DNA of 64,000 nucleotides from SB15 sp964639245 (lineage in GTDB: Bacteria; Chloroflexota; Anaerolineae; Aggregatilineales; J027). How positions within the stretch are numbered: the stretch's first letter is position 1; each line of letters begins with the position of its first letter. The translations under genes were made by a program, and so were the position numbers. This document shows, piece by piece, positions 52,048-60,485 of the stretch. The notes beneath the pieces were generated by a model. The model saw only the letters and a list, made by a program, of their open reading frames with translations. It ran no database searches and was not told the origin of the DNA. The stretch is from positions 319,603 through 383,602 of the forward strand of contig CAZXCU010000003.1 of the NCBI GenBank assembly GCA_964639245.1, in the 5' to 3' direction.

Positions 52048-53247
52048 TTAGCGAATCTCCTCCACCGCCCAATGGTCGCCCATCGCCCGACGACCCTTTG
52101 CCAGCCCATCGCCATCCGAAATTTCACGCACTAAATCGGGTCGGTGGAAAATTTCTTCGCGGAGCGTCACCCCCAACCCTGCCCCTTGGGGAACAGCCAG
52201 ATGTCCGTTGTGAACTGTCGGCGCGTAATCGCTCAGGATGGGAAAATAGGTTTTATAAAATGCCCGTACCGATTCCACAAAAAATAAATTCGGGATATGT
52301 GCGCCCAAGTGCATACACGCCGCATGGCAAATGGGCCCCGCCACGTTGTGCAGCACCATCGGGACACCAAACGCCTCCGCCATCGCCGCGATTTTACGGG
52401 TTTCGCCGATTCCGCCGTTCCATACCGGGTCGGTCATCAAAATCTGCGAGGTGTGTTTTTCTAGCCATTCGCGGATTTGCCAGCGTGTCATCAGCAATTC
52501 CGAACCAATGACCGGAATCGTTGTGGTCTGGGCAAAGGCTTTGATTTCATCGGGATTGACGGCGGGCAGGACATCTTCCAGAAACAGAATGTTGTAAGGT
52601 TCAAGGGCGCGGGCGATGCGTTCCATGCTGACCCGATTCCAGCGAAAATGACATTCAATGCCAATTTCCATAGCATTGCCCACGGCATCCCGAATTTGTT
52701 TGACGGGAGTCAGACCTTTTTCCACATCTGCAAGGCTGATGTACTGTCCGAAGCTGGCTTCGCTGAAGGGGTCAAAAGGCCAGATTTTCATGGCAGAAAT
52801 GCCATCATCTAGTAGGCTTTGGGCGAGTGCGCCTGCGTCGGTGTGCCATGCCGCATAATCCTGATACGCTCCGAATCCGATGCAGGTGTTATAGGTGGGA
52901 ACGGTGGGGCGGGTGCGTCCCCCAAGCAAATGGTAAAGCGGGGCGTTGTAGGCTTTGCCCATAATATCCCAGAGCGCCACTTCCACCGCCGACAGCGCCC
53001 GCAGTTCTGCCCCGGCGTACCCGTGATACATCAAGTTATCAAAGACAAAACGCCAGAGTCCTTCAATATCTTGGGCATCTTGCCCCAGCAGCAAGGGGGC
53101 GAGTGTGCCGTGCAGCGCCCCTTTTGCGCCGGGAATTTTATCCACCGTTTCGCCCAAGCCGATGATGCCAGCATCGGTATGGACACGCACGACCATCAGA
53201 CGGGGAAATTCCGTCCATTGGAGACTTTCAATGGCTGTAATTTTCAT
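52048..53247 (-). CDS. Enolase-superfamily (mandelate racemase/muconate lactonising) enzyme
   Basis: 399 residues with the capping domain (KITAIESLQWTEFPRLMVVRVHTDAGIIGLGE) and the barrel. Metal ligands are candidates E in GIECHFRW, E in ILFLEDVLP and E in IPVIGSELL. Catalytic His is in MVLHNVAGP. HFRW after the first ligand and VLHN are typical of sugar-acid dehydratases of the galactonate/gluconate/mannonate group, so it probably dehydrates a hexonate or similar acid to a 2-keto-3-deoxy acid; the exact substrate cannot be told. It is near other sugar-acid/polyol genes (55.7-63.4 kb). MITE copy 3 lies 19 bases upstream of its start. Confidence 0.85.
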   Translation of the reverse strand: MKITAIESLQWTEFPRLMVVRVHTDAGIIGLGETVDKIPGAKGALHGTLAPLLLGQDAQDIEGLWRFVFDNLMYHGYAGAELRALSAVEVALWDIMGKAYNAPLYHLLGGRTRPTVPTYNTCIGFGAYQDYAAWHTDAGALAQSLLDDGISAMKIWPFDPFSEASFGQYISLADVEKGLTPVKQIRDAVGNAMEIGIECHFRWNRVSMERIARALEPYNILFLEDVLPAVNPDEIKAFAQTTTIPVIGSELLMTRWQIREWLEKHTSQILMTDPVWNGGIGETRKIAAMAEAFGVPMVLHNVAGPICHAACMHLGAHIPNLFFVESVRAFYKTYFPILSDYAPTVHNGHLAVPQGAGLGVTLREEIFHRPDLVREISDGDGLAKGRRAMGDHWAVEEIR

Positions 53248-53265
53248 GAGGATTTCCTATGATAA

Positions 53266-53403
53266 TGGACAAGGCAATTAGACCTTAAATGAATCCAACT
53301 TTAGCGGACGGGACTCGCAGAGATCCCGTCCCTACGGGTGCATTTCTTGTAGGGACAGCATCCATGCTGTCCGCAATCGTTTGGTTTTTAATTGATTTGT
53401 CCA
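53266..53403 (-). mobile_element. MITE copy 3, 138 bp, TAA target duplication
   Basis: Inverse orientation to copies 1 and 2: TGGACAAGGC to GATTTGTCCA, flanked by TAA at 53263-53265 and 53404-53406. It differs from them mainly by about six extra bases in the central hairpin (GGGACTCGCAGAGATCCCGT). It lies directly upstream of the enolase-superfamily gene, so it may affect that gene's promoter. Open frames across it are artefacts. Confidence 0.85.
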
Positions 53404-53429
53404 TAAGAATAAAATTTCAGGATATGTGT

Positions 53430-53687
53430 TTAATATTCACAACTGGGCAGGTCAGGAATTTCATCCAAGCGGTTTCCGTTTGGTTCAAGGGCAAGGTAGG
53501 CATCCAAGCCTTCGCCACGTACTCCCACTTCCAAGTAAACATTATCGAGAAATAACATTAACCGCAGTTGCCCCCCCACGACTTTGACGATGGCTTCACG
53601 GATGGGCAGACTCCAACCTTGCCCGCCAATACGGACGATTGCGCCGTGGGTATCCTTATTAACACAGGTAATTTCAAAACCAGACAT
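53430..53687 (-). CDS. Small DUF3892-like protein
   Basis: 85 residues: FEITCVNKDTHGAIVRIGGQGWSLPIREAIVKVVGG...VYLEV...DAYLALEPNGNRLDEIPDLPSC. The pattern (ITxVxKD...I..IGG..W.L...EAI..I..G, ending NRLDELPxC) fits the DUF3892 family. Function unknown. MITE copy 3 lies 26 bases beyond its stop. Confidence 0.55.
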   Translation of the reverse strand: MSGFEITCVNKDTHGAIVRIGGQGWSLPIREAIVKVVGGQLRLMLFLDNVYLEVGVRGEGLDAYLALEPNGNRLDEIPDLPSCEY

Positions 53688-53753
53688 GGTTGTCCCTCTT
53701 GCATCGGTGTGGTCTAATAGAGACTCTCACATCTTAACCTTAAGGTGAAGCAC

Positions 53754-53975
53754 ATGGAAAATCAAGACCTGACGACCTTAGAAACGATTGCGCTCACCGA
53801 AAATCGTTATCTAGGGGTAGCATGGAAAAACGGACAGGTGCATAGCCTGTGCCTCGCCAGTGATCCTGTTGCCGCCCACAAACTCGCGGAAAGCAGTTTG
53901 AAAGCCAAACCGTGTCATGCCGAAGTGTTCATGAATATTGACAAGCTGGTTAAAAATTTGGTGTATGCCGTTTAG
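53754..53975 (+). CDS. Small conserved-looking protein, unknown function
   Basis: 73 residues starting MENQDLTTLETIALTENRYLG at 53754, behind AAGGTG. One compact alpha/beta domain is suggested (YLGVAWKNGQVHSLCLASDPVAAHKLAESSLKAK). No recognised motif, no signal peptide. Divergent from the DUF3892-like gene by 66 bases. Confidence 0.5.
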   Translation: MENQDLTTLETIALTENRYLGVAWKNGQVHSLCLASDPVAAHKLAESSLKAKPCHAEVFMNIDKLVKNLVYAV

Positions 53976-54074
53976 CACACACTTGATTCACGTCCGTCAG
54001 CCCTTGCGAATTTTTCCCCCGTGTTTCTGCCAAGTAGAGTACAATGGCGCTCACAGGATGTGGAGAAATGGTCA

Positions 54075-55037
54075 ATGAAACGATTGGTCTGGGTCGCCTT
54101 CTTGATAATCAGCTTAGGGGGATCGCCCGCTTACGGACAGGGAATGGTCATTACACCCGCTAATGCTGCACAACTTACTGCCTTACGGGTACTGGTCGGG
54201 CATAGCGGCTGGGTTTACGATGTCGCATGGCATCCCAACAACGCCGATGTCGTTTCGGTAGGGCAAGATGGTTCGGTGCGCGTGTGGCATGTTTCCGACG
54301 GCGCAACTGTTCACCTGATGAACGGTCACGCGGGCAGTGTGATTAGCGCAGCATGGCGACCTGATGGAACGGTGATTGCCTCTGGTGGGTTGGATGACAT
54401 GATTTTCTGGTGGGATGCCAGCGCGGGGGTGCAGGTCGGCGCACCGTTGCAAAACCACACCGGGGATATTTGGGAAGTCGCCTGGAACGCCGATGCCTCG
54501 ATTTTGGCCTCCGCCAGCGAAGATGCCACCCTCAGTTTGTGGGATGGGCAAACAGGCGCACACCTCGCTACCAATTCGGGTCACACCGCCGCGATTTATA
54601 CGATGGTCTGGAATGGCAATTTTATCGCTACCGGAGATTCTGCCGGTCTCATCAACATCTGGGAAAATACGACTCTCATGGCTCGTTTAGACGCGGGCTT
54701 CACGGTCAATTCGCTGGCGTGGTGGGGCAATTGGCTGGTCGCCGTGGGCGAAACGGATGAAGTCTTGATCTGGGACATGACCACCCAAGAAATTGTAGGG
54801 TACTGGTATATTTATTCCGCCGCCGTGTACAGCACCGCGTTTAGTCCTGATGGCAGTTTGCTGGCTATTGGCGCACGGGACGGCCTGATTTATCTGTTGA
54901 ATACCGCCGATGGGTCGCTGGTACACACCCTTGTTGGACACACCGATTTAGTCTCCAGCGTGGCTTTTAGCACGGACGGCGCATCGCTTGCCAGCGCCAG
55001 CTACGATGGCACGATTCATATCTGGGGTTTGCCCTGA
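54075..55037 (+). CDS. Secreted WD40-repeat protein
   Basis: 320 residues starting MKRLVWVAFLIISLGG at 54075, with signal peptide cleavage near AYGQG. Seven WD40 blades cover the rest, with textbook units such as HSGWVYDVAWHPNNADVVSVGQDGSVRVWHV, HAGSVISAAWRPDGTVIASGG and the last HTDLVSSVAFSTDGASLASASYDGTIHIWGL: one seven-bladed propeller. Extracytoplasmic scaffold or binding role. The 3' end overlaps the convergent response-regulator gene by 22 bases. Confidence 0.85.
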   Translation: MKRLVWVAFLIISLGGSPAYGQGMVITPANAAQLTALRVLVGHSGWVYDVAWHPNNADVVSVGQDGSVRVWHVSDGATVHLMNGHAGSVISAAWRPDGTVIASGGLDDMIFWWDASAGVQVGAPLQNHTGDIWEVAWNADASILASASEDATLSLWDGQTGAHLATNSGHTAAIYTMVWNGNFIATGDSAGLINIWENTTLMARLDAGFTVNSLAWWGNWLVAVGETDEVLIWDMTTQEIVGYWYIYSAAVYSTAFSPDGSLLAIGARDGLIYLLNTADGSLVHTLVGHTDLVSSVAFSTDGASLASASYDGTIHIWGLP

Positions 55038-55501
55038 GATTTTTTGTCGTCAAACAATTTATCATTGATGGGCATGAGCATCCCCGTATCTTTTTTCGGT
55101 TTCACGGGAGTTTCGCCAATTTCCCACCGATTCACGTCCAGCAAATCACGAATCTGGCGACGCAATTTGAGCAGGTCAAATGGCTTGCTCATATAAAAAT
55201 CTTTGCTGCTGCGGTTGAAGGCTTGGCTGCGTTCAAAATCCAACTGCGACACACTCAGCATGATAATCGGGATATGCTGGGTAATGACGTTGGAGCGTAC
55301 CGCGTCAAAAATTTCCCAGCCGGTTAGTTCTGGCAGTTTGACATCCGCAATGATTAAATCGGGGCGGCTGTTGAGAATGCAGTTGAGGCCTTCCCGCCCG
55401 TTCGCACATTTGATAATAATAAGGTCTGGCGATTCTAATAATAATTCCAGCAGTTCGGCAATCTGGGGGTCATCTTCTATCGCCACGATATATTTGGGCA
55501 T
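55016..55501 (-). CDS. Response-regulator receiver protein
   Basis: 161 residues starting MPKYIVAIEDDPQIAELLELL at 55501. A complete receiver domain: acidic E9/D10/D11, phospho-acceptor D53 (LIIADVKLP), switch residue in IIMLSVSQ (S83) and K106 (MSKPFDLLKLRRQI). The 40-residue C-terminal extension (TPVKPKKDTGMLMPINDKLF) has no output domain. It is a stand-alone receiver, possibly a partner of a hybrid or orphan kinase such as that at 36984, but this is not shown by context. Confidence 0.87.
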   Translation of the reverse strand: MPKYIVAIEDDPQIAELLELLLESPDLIIIKCANGREGLNCILNSRPDLIIADVKLPELTGWEIFDAVRSNVITQHIPIIMLSVSQLDFERSQAFNRSSKDFYMSKPFDLLKLRRQIRDLLDVNRWEIGETPVKPKKDTGMLMPINDKLFDDKKSQGKPQI

Positions 55502-55697
55502 CACAAAGTTCCTCAGCGGTTGCACTTAAAAAAAGATACATCATCTTTCTCAGTTTAACACCATTTTCCTACCCTGCGTTAATCAAACTTGCAAAAAAAG
55601 GTTATAAAAATTTGTGCTATGGGTTTACATTGCCTATCGTTTTTTGAAATCTCCCGCGTCTTGTGCAAAAATCACAAGGCTTATCTAAAGGAAAATC

Positions 55698-56468
55698 ATG
55701 ATGTCCCTCCTCAAACAATCGGTCTCATGGTGGTGTTATGAACATACGGGCATTGACCCCGAAACCCTGACCCGCACGATTAAAGAAATTGGCTACGCAG
55801 GTATTGAATTGGTTGAGCCGGAGTATTGGCCGCTGGTTCGCAAACACGGTTTGGAAATTGTGGCCTACGGCGCACACCGTCCGCTAGAAGATGGCTTGAA
55901 TAAAAAGGAAAATGCCACAATTCTGGAAAAAAAGATTTTAGACTCGCTCCGATTGGCGGTGGAATGGAAAATCCCGACGCTGATTGTCTTTAGCGGCAAT
56001 CGCAACGGATTGGATGATAAAACAGGCGCGGAAGTCACGGCAGAAAATTTGCGGCGGGTGGCGAAGGCTGCCGAAGATGCCGGAGTCACACTGGCGCTGG
56101 AACTGCTCAACAGCAAAGTTGACCATCCCGACTATCAATGTGACCGTACCGCATGGGGGATGCAGGTGGTTGATTGGGTGGGGTCGCCCCGAGTCAAACT
56201 CCTCTACGATATTTACCATATGCAGGTCATGGAAGGGGATGTGATTCGCACGATTCAGCAGTCTCACCCGTATTTCGCGCACTACCACACGGCGGGCAAT
56301 CCGGGACGGAATGAAATTGACAGCACCCAAGAATTATTTTATCCGGCGATTGCACGGGCGATTGTCGAAACGGGGTACACGGGCTATCTGGGGCAAGAGT
56401 TTATCCCCAAAGGCGACCCGATTGCCGCGCTTAAACAAGCGTTTGAGACTTGCACGGTCAAAGGGTGA
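55698..56468 (+). CDS. Hydroxypyruvate-isomerase/sugar-phosphate-isomerase-like TIM barrel
   Basis: 256 residues (xylose-isomerase-like barrel) behind AAAGGA. Sequence KQSVSWWCYEHTGIDPETLTRTIKEIGYAGIELVEPEYWPLV and LELLNSKVDHPDYQCDRTAWGMQVV follow the hydroxypyruvate isomerase (Hyi) group. Metal ligands are candidates E in ALELLN, D in LLYDIYHMQ, H in YHTAGNPGRNEID and E in LGQEFIP. It probably isomerises a hydroxy-keto acid or inosose-type compound upstream of the IolG/IolD genes; the substrate is inferred from neighbours. HicAB and a TIR gene separate it from them. Confidence 0.82.
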   Translation: MMSLLKQSVSWWCYEHTGIDPETLTRTIKEIGYAGIELVEPEYWPLVRKHGLEIVAYGAHRPLEDGLNKKENATILEKKILDSLRLAVEWKIPTLIVFSGNRNGLDDKTGAEVTAENLRRVAKAAEDAGVTLALELLNSKVDHPDYQCDRTAWGMQVVDWVGSPRVKLLYDIYHMQVMEGDVIRTIQQSHPYFAHYHTAGNPGRNEIDSTQELFYPAIARAIVETGYTGYLGQEFIPKGDPIAALKQAFETCTVKG

Positions 56469-56505
56469 CAAACTAGACGGACGCGACCTCTGCGAGTCGT
56501 GTCAC

Positions 56506-56733
56506 TTATATCTTTTGGGGTTGTGGTTCGGGAATTTCGATGTTTTCCTCTAGGGCGGTTTCAAGCCACAGCAATTTAGCCTCGTCAAGCATGGCTAGGG
56601 CTTCTTCGCGGGAGTCGCCTTGAGTCATGCAGCCGCGCAGCAGGGGAATTTGAGCAAACCAAACCCCATCTTCGTCAGGAATAAGCTCAATTGGATAAGG
56701 CAGTGTCAAATAATAATCAAGTGATTTATTCAT
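56506..56733 (-). CDS. hicB: HicB antitoxin
   Basis: 75 residues starting MNKSLDYYLTLPYPIELI at 56733, an 8-base overlap with the end of hicA. It has a HicB partial RNase-H-like core (DEDGVWFAQIPLLRGCMTQGDSREEALAMLDEAKLLWLETALE) and a Pro-rich tail without a DNA-binding domain. It neutralises HicA. Closely similar to the orphan HicB at 6068-6301. Gene order toxin then antitoxin is usual for hicAB. Confidence 0.85.
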   Translation of the reverse strand: MNKSLDYYLTLPYPIELIPDEDGVWFAQIPLLRGCMTQGDSREEALAMLDEAKLLWLETALEENIEIPEPQPQKI

Positions 56734-56980
56734 GGTTTTCCTCTTCGATTTTTTCAATAACATCAAGCGCTTTTTTCACGTACACCTCTTTCAAAGGTTT
56801 TTGATATGGAACAACAAGCAGAGTCTTTTTACCTTCAACCATCCCTACAAAAGACCGATGGCTACCACGTTTGCGCTTTAGCTCAAAGCCATAAAACGAT
56901 AACAGCTTTTCCAAATCTTGAAATAAAACATTTTTAGGATTTTGCTTTATTTTTTGGCGTAATTTTTCACGTTGGCTCAT
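56726..56980 (-). CDS. hicA: HicA mRNA-interferase toxin
   Basis: 84 residues with the double-stranded-RNA-binding-like HicA fold: FQDLEKLLSFYGFELKRKRGSHRSFVG, including the catalytic His in GSHRSF, then LLVVPYQKPLKEVYVKKALDVIEKIEEE. HicA toxins cleave mRNA. First gene of a hicAB operon, divergent by 86 bases from the TIR-TM-SH3b gene. Confidence 0.88.
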   Translation of the reverse strand: MSQREKLRQKIKQNPKNVLFQDLEKLLSFYGFELKRKRGSHRSFVGMVEGKKTLLVVPYQKPLKEVYVKKALDVIEKIEEENHE

Positions 56981-57066
56981 AGGTTGATTTTAGCACGCTT
57001 TCCACCAAAATTCGACTTTTCTATAAACATGAGTATAATCTTTATTAAAATCCTAGAGTCAAATCC

Positions 57067-58587
57067 ATGCACGATAAAAAACATGTTTTTTTGAGCTACA
57101 GTACCAAAGATATTGATTACGCCAACCAAGTTGAGGCCGAACTTAAGCATAATGATTACATCGTTTGGCGCGATAAAAGCCGTCTGCGCGGGGGTGATGA
57201 ATGGCGGAATATGATTCAAGAGGCGCTGGAAGACTCATGGGCGGTGGTAGTGATTCAATCGCCCGATTCACAAAAATCGGAATGGGTAGCGAATGAGATT
57301 CTGTATGCACAAGATTTAGGGATTCCAGTTATTCCGATTTTATTACGCGGCAACAAATGGTTTGGGTTTTTGAATAAGCAATATGTGGATATGCGGAACA
57401 ACGAAACCGCCCCCTTGCCCGATGCGTTTTATGCTACGATGCTACGCTATGCCCCGCCCGCCGTTTTGGATAAAGATGTGCAGGAAGTTTTGCAAACCAA
57501 CACCTCCGAACGGGTGGCGCTGATTCCGCGCTTGGAGAAAATTGCCCGCAACGAACGCAGTCCCAAAGGCTACGCAGCCCGTGAAGCGCTCGAAAAACTC
57601 CAACGCGATTCGGATGATTACGTGCGGAGTATGGCGGGAGTAGCACTCGGCAAACTCAATTTGATTCAAGCAGATGTGCTTGAACCCGCCCCCGATTTTG
57701 CCCAAGTGATTGACCAAGCGCAGTTAGAGAAAACGATTGTACCAGACTCGAAACCTGTGCCAACCGCTACTCGTTCCAAAAGCGGGATTCCGACTAGCAC
57801 ATGGGTTGTGTTAGCCGTTGCCGCCATCATTATTGCTGGGTTGGTATTTTTATTGCTGCAAGACAGAGATGATGACCCGCGAGAAGCAAATGTGACGGAT
57901 ACTGCTATACCGACAGTTGAAACGACTGCCGAGTCTACAGAAGTGGCAACAGCATCCGTGCTACCAACAGAATCAGCTACTGATGTAGTAGTGGATATAA
58001 CCGATGAGCCAACGGAAATTGTAATAGAAGTAACAGATGAACCGACAGAACAAGCGACAGAAACAGTTCAACTTACGGAGCAAGCAACAGAAAAGACAAC
58101 GGAATCAGTAGAGTCTATTGAACCCTTTTTCAGTCCCGGAATAAATGGTTCGATACTTAGAGAAGGGCCGGGGACACAATACGATACTATAGCAAATGTA
58201 TCATATTCAATACCTTTAACAGTTATAGCAAAATTACCAGATGGTAGCTATTACGAAGTTTTATATGGTAACACAAGTGCATGGGTATATTATGACACAG
58301 GTACGTTACAAGGCAGCACAGCTTCTATTCCAATAAAAAGTGTTTTTGCTATTTTTAAACCCGGTCCCGGTGGTTCAACCCTTAGGGAGGGACCCGGAAC
58401 TAATTATCCAACAATTGGAAATTCCAAATATATAGAAAATTTTCTTGTCACTGGACAGTCAGAGGACGAGAAATACTATCAAGTTTTGTATGGTGATGGC
58501 AAGGTAGCATGGTTATTCAATCCTCTTGGGACAACTGTAGGTGACTTAGAAAGTATTCCAGTAGTAGAAGCACCGCCTCTACCTTGA
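57067..58587 (+). CDS. TIR-domain transmembrane protein with extracytoplasmic SH3b domains
   Basis: 506 residues, receptor-like. TIR domain 5-115 (HVFLSYSTKD; YIVWRDKSRL; SEWVANEIL with E77 at the NADase glutamate position; IPVIPILLRG). A short helical region 135-197 resembles HEAT-type repeats (LIPRLEKIARNERSPKGYAA; VRSMAGVALGKL). One membrane helix lies at about 246-264 between basic RSKSG and acidic QDRDDD, so the N-terminus is inside. An acidic Thr/Glu-rich stalk spans 270-352. Two SH3b-like domains at about 353-425 and 430-495 share LREGPGT-Y-TI...YYxVLYG...AW. Outside ligand sensing (cell wall?) coupled to NAD cleavage or TIR scaffolding is inference. TATAAT at 57034-57039. Confidence 0.85.
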   Translation: MHDKKHVFLSYSTKDIDYANQVEAELKHNDYIVWRDKSRLRGGDEWRNMIQEALEDSWAVVVIQSPDSQKSEWVANEILYAQDLGIPVIPILLRGNKWFGFLNKQYVDMRNNETAPLPDAFYATMLRYAPPAVLDKDVQEVLQTNTSERVALIPRLEKIARNERSPKGYAAREALEKLQRDSDDYVRSMAGVALGKLNLIQADVLEPAPDFAQVIDQAQLEKTIVPDSKPVPTATRSKSGIPTSTWVVLAVAAIIIAGLVFLLLQDRDDDPREANVTDTAIPTVETTAESTEVATASVLPTESATDVVVDITDEPTEIVIEVTDEPTEQATETVQLTEQATEKTTESVESIEPFFSPGINGSILREGPGTQYDTIANVSYSIPLTVIAKLPDGSYYEVLYGNTSAWVYYDTGTLQGSTASIPIKSVFAIFKPGPGGSTLREGPGTNYPTIGNSKYIENFLVTGQSEDEKYYQVLYGDGKVAWLFNPLGTTVGDLESIPVVEAPPLP

Positions 58588-58710
58588 TATAATAAATTTA
58601 TATGGATGTATTCTGAATTTTTTCAGTAATACCATTTTCATCCAGCTAAAATGTTTTCTCCTTTTGTTACACAGCCTCTTTGATTCCATGGGTTGCCAGA
58701 ATCTAACATT

Positions 58711-58739
58711 TCGTCAAGCCCTATCCCTGTCGTTATAAT
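58711..58739 (+). promoter_or_regulatory. Probable promoter of the iolG-like gene
   Basis: TCGTCA (58711-58716), 17-base spacer and TATAAT (58734-58739), 45 bases before the start at 58785. The -35 box matches the consensus at four of six positions. No operator palindrome noticed. Confidence 0.5.
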
Positions 58740-58784
58740 CGCCTTTTCGCATATCAAGAGAACACTTTAGAAAAGGATTTTTAT

Positions 58785-59801
58785 ATGGCAAGCATTGGAA
58801 TCGGTGTGATTGGGTTGGGACGGATGGGGAGCGTCTACGCTTCGCATATTGCCCATCAGGTCGAAGGGGCAAAACTCGTCGCGGTTTCGGACAGCCGCCC
58901 GGAAGCCAGCGAGAAATTTACGAGTCAGATAAGCGGTCTTAAGGCCTATGAAAATTACCAAGATTTGCTGAATGACCCGCAGGTGCAGGGCATTGTCATT
59001 ACCACTCCCACCAGCACCCACAAAGAGGTGACGATTGCCGCAGCACAGGCAGGCAAAGCGATTTTTTGCGAAAAACCCACCGCCCTCACCCTTCAGGCAA
59101 CTGACGAAATGGTCGAAGCGGTGGAAAAAGCCGGCGTGATGTTTCAGGTGGGGTTCATGCGCCGCTTTGACAAGGGCTACATGGCAGCCAAGCAAAAAAT
59201 TGAGGAAGGAATCATCGGCACCCCTGTCCAGATTCGTTCCGTCAGCCGTGACCCCTTCCGCACCAGTTTAGAATATGCCAGCCCCAGCAATTCCGGCGGG
59301 ATTATCGTGGACATGGGGATTCATGATATTGATATTTGTCGCTGGATGATGAGCGACGATATTGAGCGTGTCTATACCGAAGCGGGCGTGCTGGTGTTCC
59401 CTGAACTGGCAGAGGTCGGCGATGTGGATAATACCCAGACCGTGTTGAAATTTACACGCGGCGGATTGGGCAATATCGAAACGAGTCGTAATGCCCGCTA
59501 TGGCTACGATATTCAATGTGACATTCTGGGGTCAGAAGGGGCGCTGCGGGTGGGTTATTTGCAAGAAACCCCTGTGCTGACTCTCACCCGTCAAGGCGTA
59601 ACCCATGATGTTGTGCCGCATTTCCCCGAACGGTTTGGCGCGGCTTATACAGCGCAAGTTGAATATTTTGTGGAATGTCTCAAAGAAGATAAACCCCCGA
59701 AAATCACCATTCAAGATGCGCGGATTGCCTTGCAGGTTGCCATCGCCGCGACTCAATCGCAGCATACAGGGCAGGTGGTCAAAGTGTCGGATGTGAAATA
59801 G
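58785..59801 (+). CDS. Gfo/Idh/MocA oxidoreductase, inositol 2-dehydrogenase-like (first copy)
   Basis: 338 residues. The Rossmann motif GVIGLGRMG is followed by the family signatures EKP (FCEKPTAL), GFMRRFDKGY, the SRDPFRTS segment and the catalytic GIIVDMGIHDIDICRW (D...H). RRFD and SRDP are typical of myo-inositol 2-dehydrogenase (IolG) and scyllo-inositol dehydrogenases. It would oxidise an inositol or related polyol with NAD(P). Shares this layout with the second copy at 60486, suggesting two inositol stereoisomers or two steps. Own promoter upstream. Confidence 0.85.
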   Translation: MASIGIGVIGLGRMGSVYASHIAHQVEGAKLVAVSDSRPEASEKFTSQISGLKAYENYQDLLNDPQVQGIVITTPTSTHKEVTIAAAQAGKAIFCEKPTALTLQATDEMVEAVEKAGVMFQVGFMRRFDKGYMAAKQKIEEGIIGTPVQIRSVSRDPFRTSLEYASPSNSGGIIVDMGIHDIDICRWMMSDDIERVYTEAGVLVFPELAEVGDVDNTQTVLKFTRGGLGNIETSRNARYGYDIQCDILGSEGALRVGYLQETPVLTLTRQGVTHDVVPHFPERFGAAYTAQVEYFVECLKEDKPPKITIQDARIALQVAIAATQSQHTGQVVKVSDVK

Positions 59802-59869
59802 CCTTCAGCAAAAGAAAGGGCAAGAAATTATCAGCTTGCCCTTATAATGAATTTATTGCGGGAATGACT

Positions 59870-60100
59870 ATGGCAATTATCAAAGTTGGTGATGACGAGT
59901 ATCTTTTGACTGACCATGCAGCAGCACGAATGCGGATAAGAAAAATTAGTGAACAGGATGTGATAGAAACAATAGAGGAAGGTGAATTAGAATATACTGA
60001 AGAAGGCAACCCAATTTACTTGAAAAAAATTGACAAGCGTAAAATCGCTGTTGTCATTGTTGAAGGGACTGAAAGAATAAAGACCGTGTTTGAGGTATAA
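59870..60100 (+). CDS. DUF4258 protein (RelE-like toxin candidate)
   Basis: 76 residues starting MAIIKVGDDEYLLTDHAAARMRIRKISEQDV at 59870. The DHAAARMRIRKISEQDVIETIEEG core is the DUF4258 signature, a small family often placed in toxin-antitoxin-like pairs and thought to share the RelE fold. It has its own TATAAT (59843-59848) and is followed after 10 bases by a DUF2283 gene. Activity is unproven. Confidence 0.75.
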   Translation: MAIIKVGDDEYLLTDHAAARMRIRKISEQDVIETIEEGELEYTEEGNPIYLKKIDKRKIAVVIVEGTERIKTVFEV

Positions 60101-60110
60101 GGAGCGCAAA

Positions 60111-60350
60111 ATGAAAGTAACGTATGATAAAAATGCAGATACCATGCTTATCATGTGGAATGATGAGTCAGAATACGGCAGAAATCTAAAACTCATGGAT
60201 AGCTACGAGTTCATGCTGGTTTTAGATAAAGATGATAAACCTATTGGAATTGAGATACTCACTGCATCTAAATCTGTGCTTCGTCCAGAAGGTGTAGAAT
60301 ATGAAGATATAACAAGTCCATTACCTGAAAAGCCATCGGTTACTAAATGA
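60111..60350 (+). CDS. DUF2283 protein (antitoxin candidate)
   Basis: 79 residues starting MKVTYDKNADTMLIMW at 60111 behind AAGGAG. The VTYDKNADTMLI...LVLDKDDKPIGIEILTASK pattern is DUF2283. DUF4258 and DUF2283 genes are frequently adjacent, so the pair is a putative toxin-antitoxin module. It sits between the two iolG-like genes, whose operon continues 135 bases further. Confidence 0.8.
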   Translation: MKVTYDKNADTMLIMWNDESEYGRNLKLMDSYEFMLVLDKDDKPIGIEILTASKSVLRPEGVEYEDITSPLPEKPSVTK

Positions 60351-60485
60351 AAATTACCCACAGCCGAGCAACGGGTTGAACGCAATTCCATTCGATAACC
60401 CAGACTGAAAAAAATTAGCACAAAACCGACTTCAAAACTAAAATCGAGACGCATTTTCTGGAAAAAATTTGAAAGGTATTTTTAA

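Noticed and set aside
53289..53555. 88-residue open frame
   Set aside because: Encoded largely by MITE copy 3, with the same artefactual ALFLVGTASM-type translation as at 66-548.
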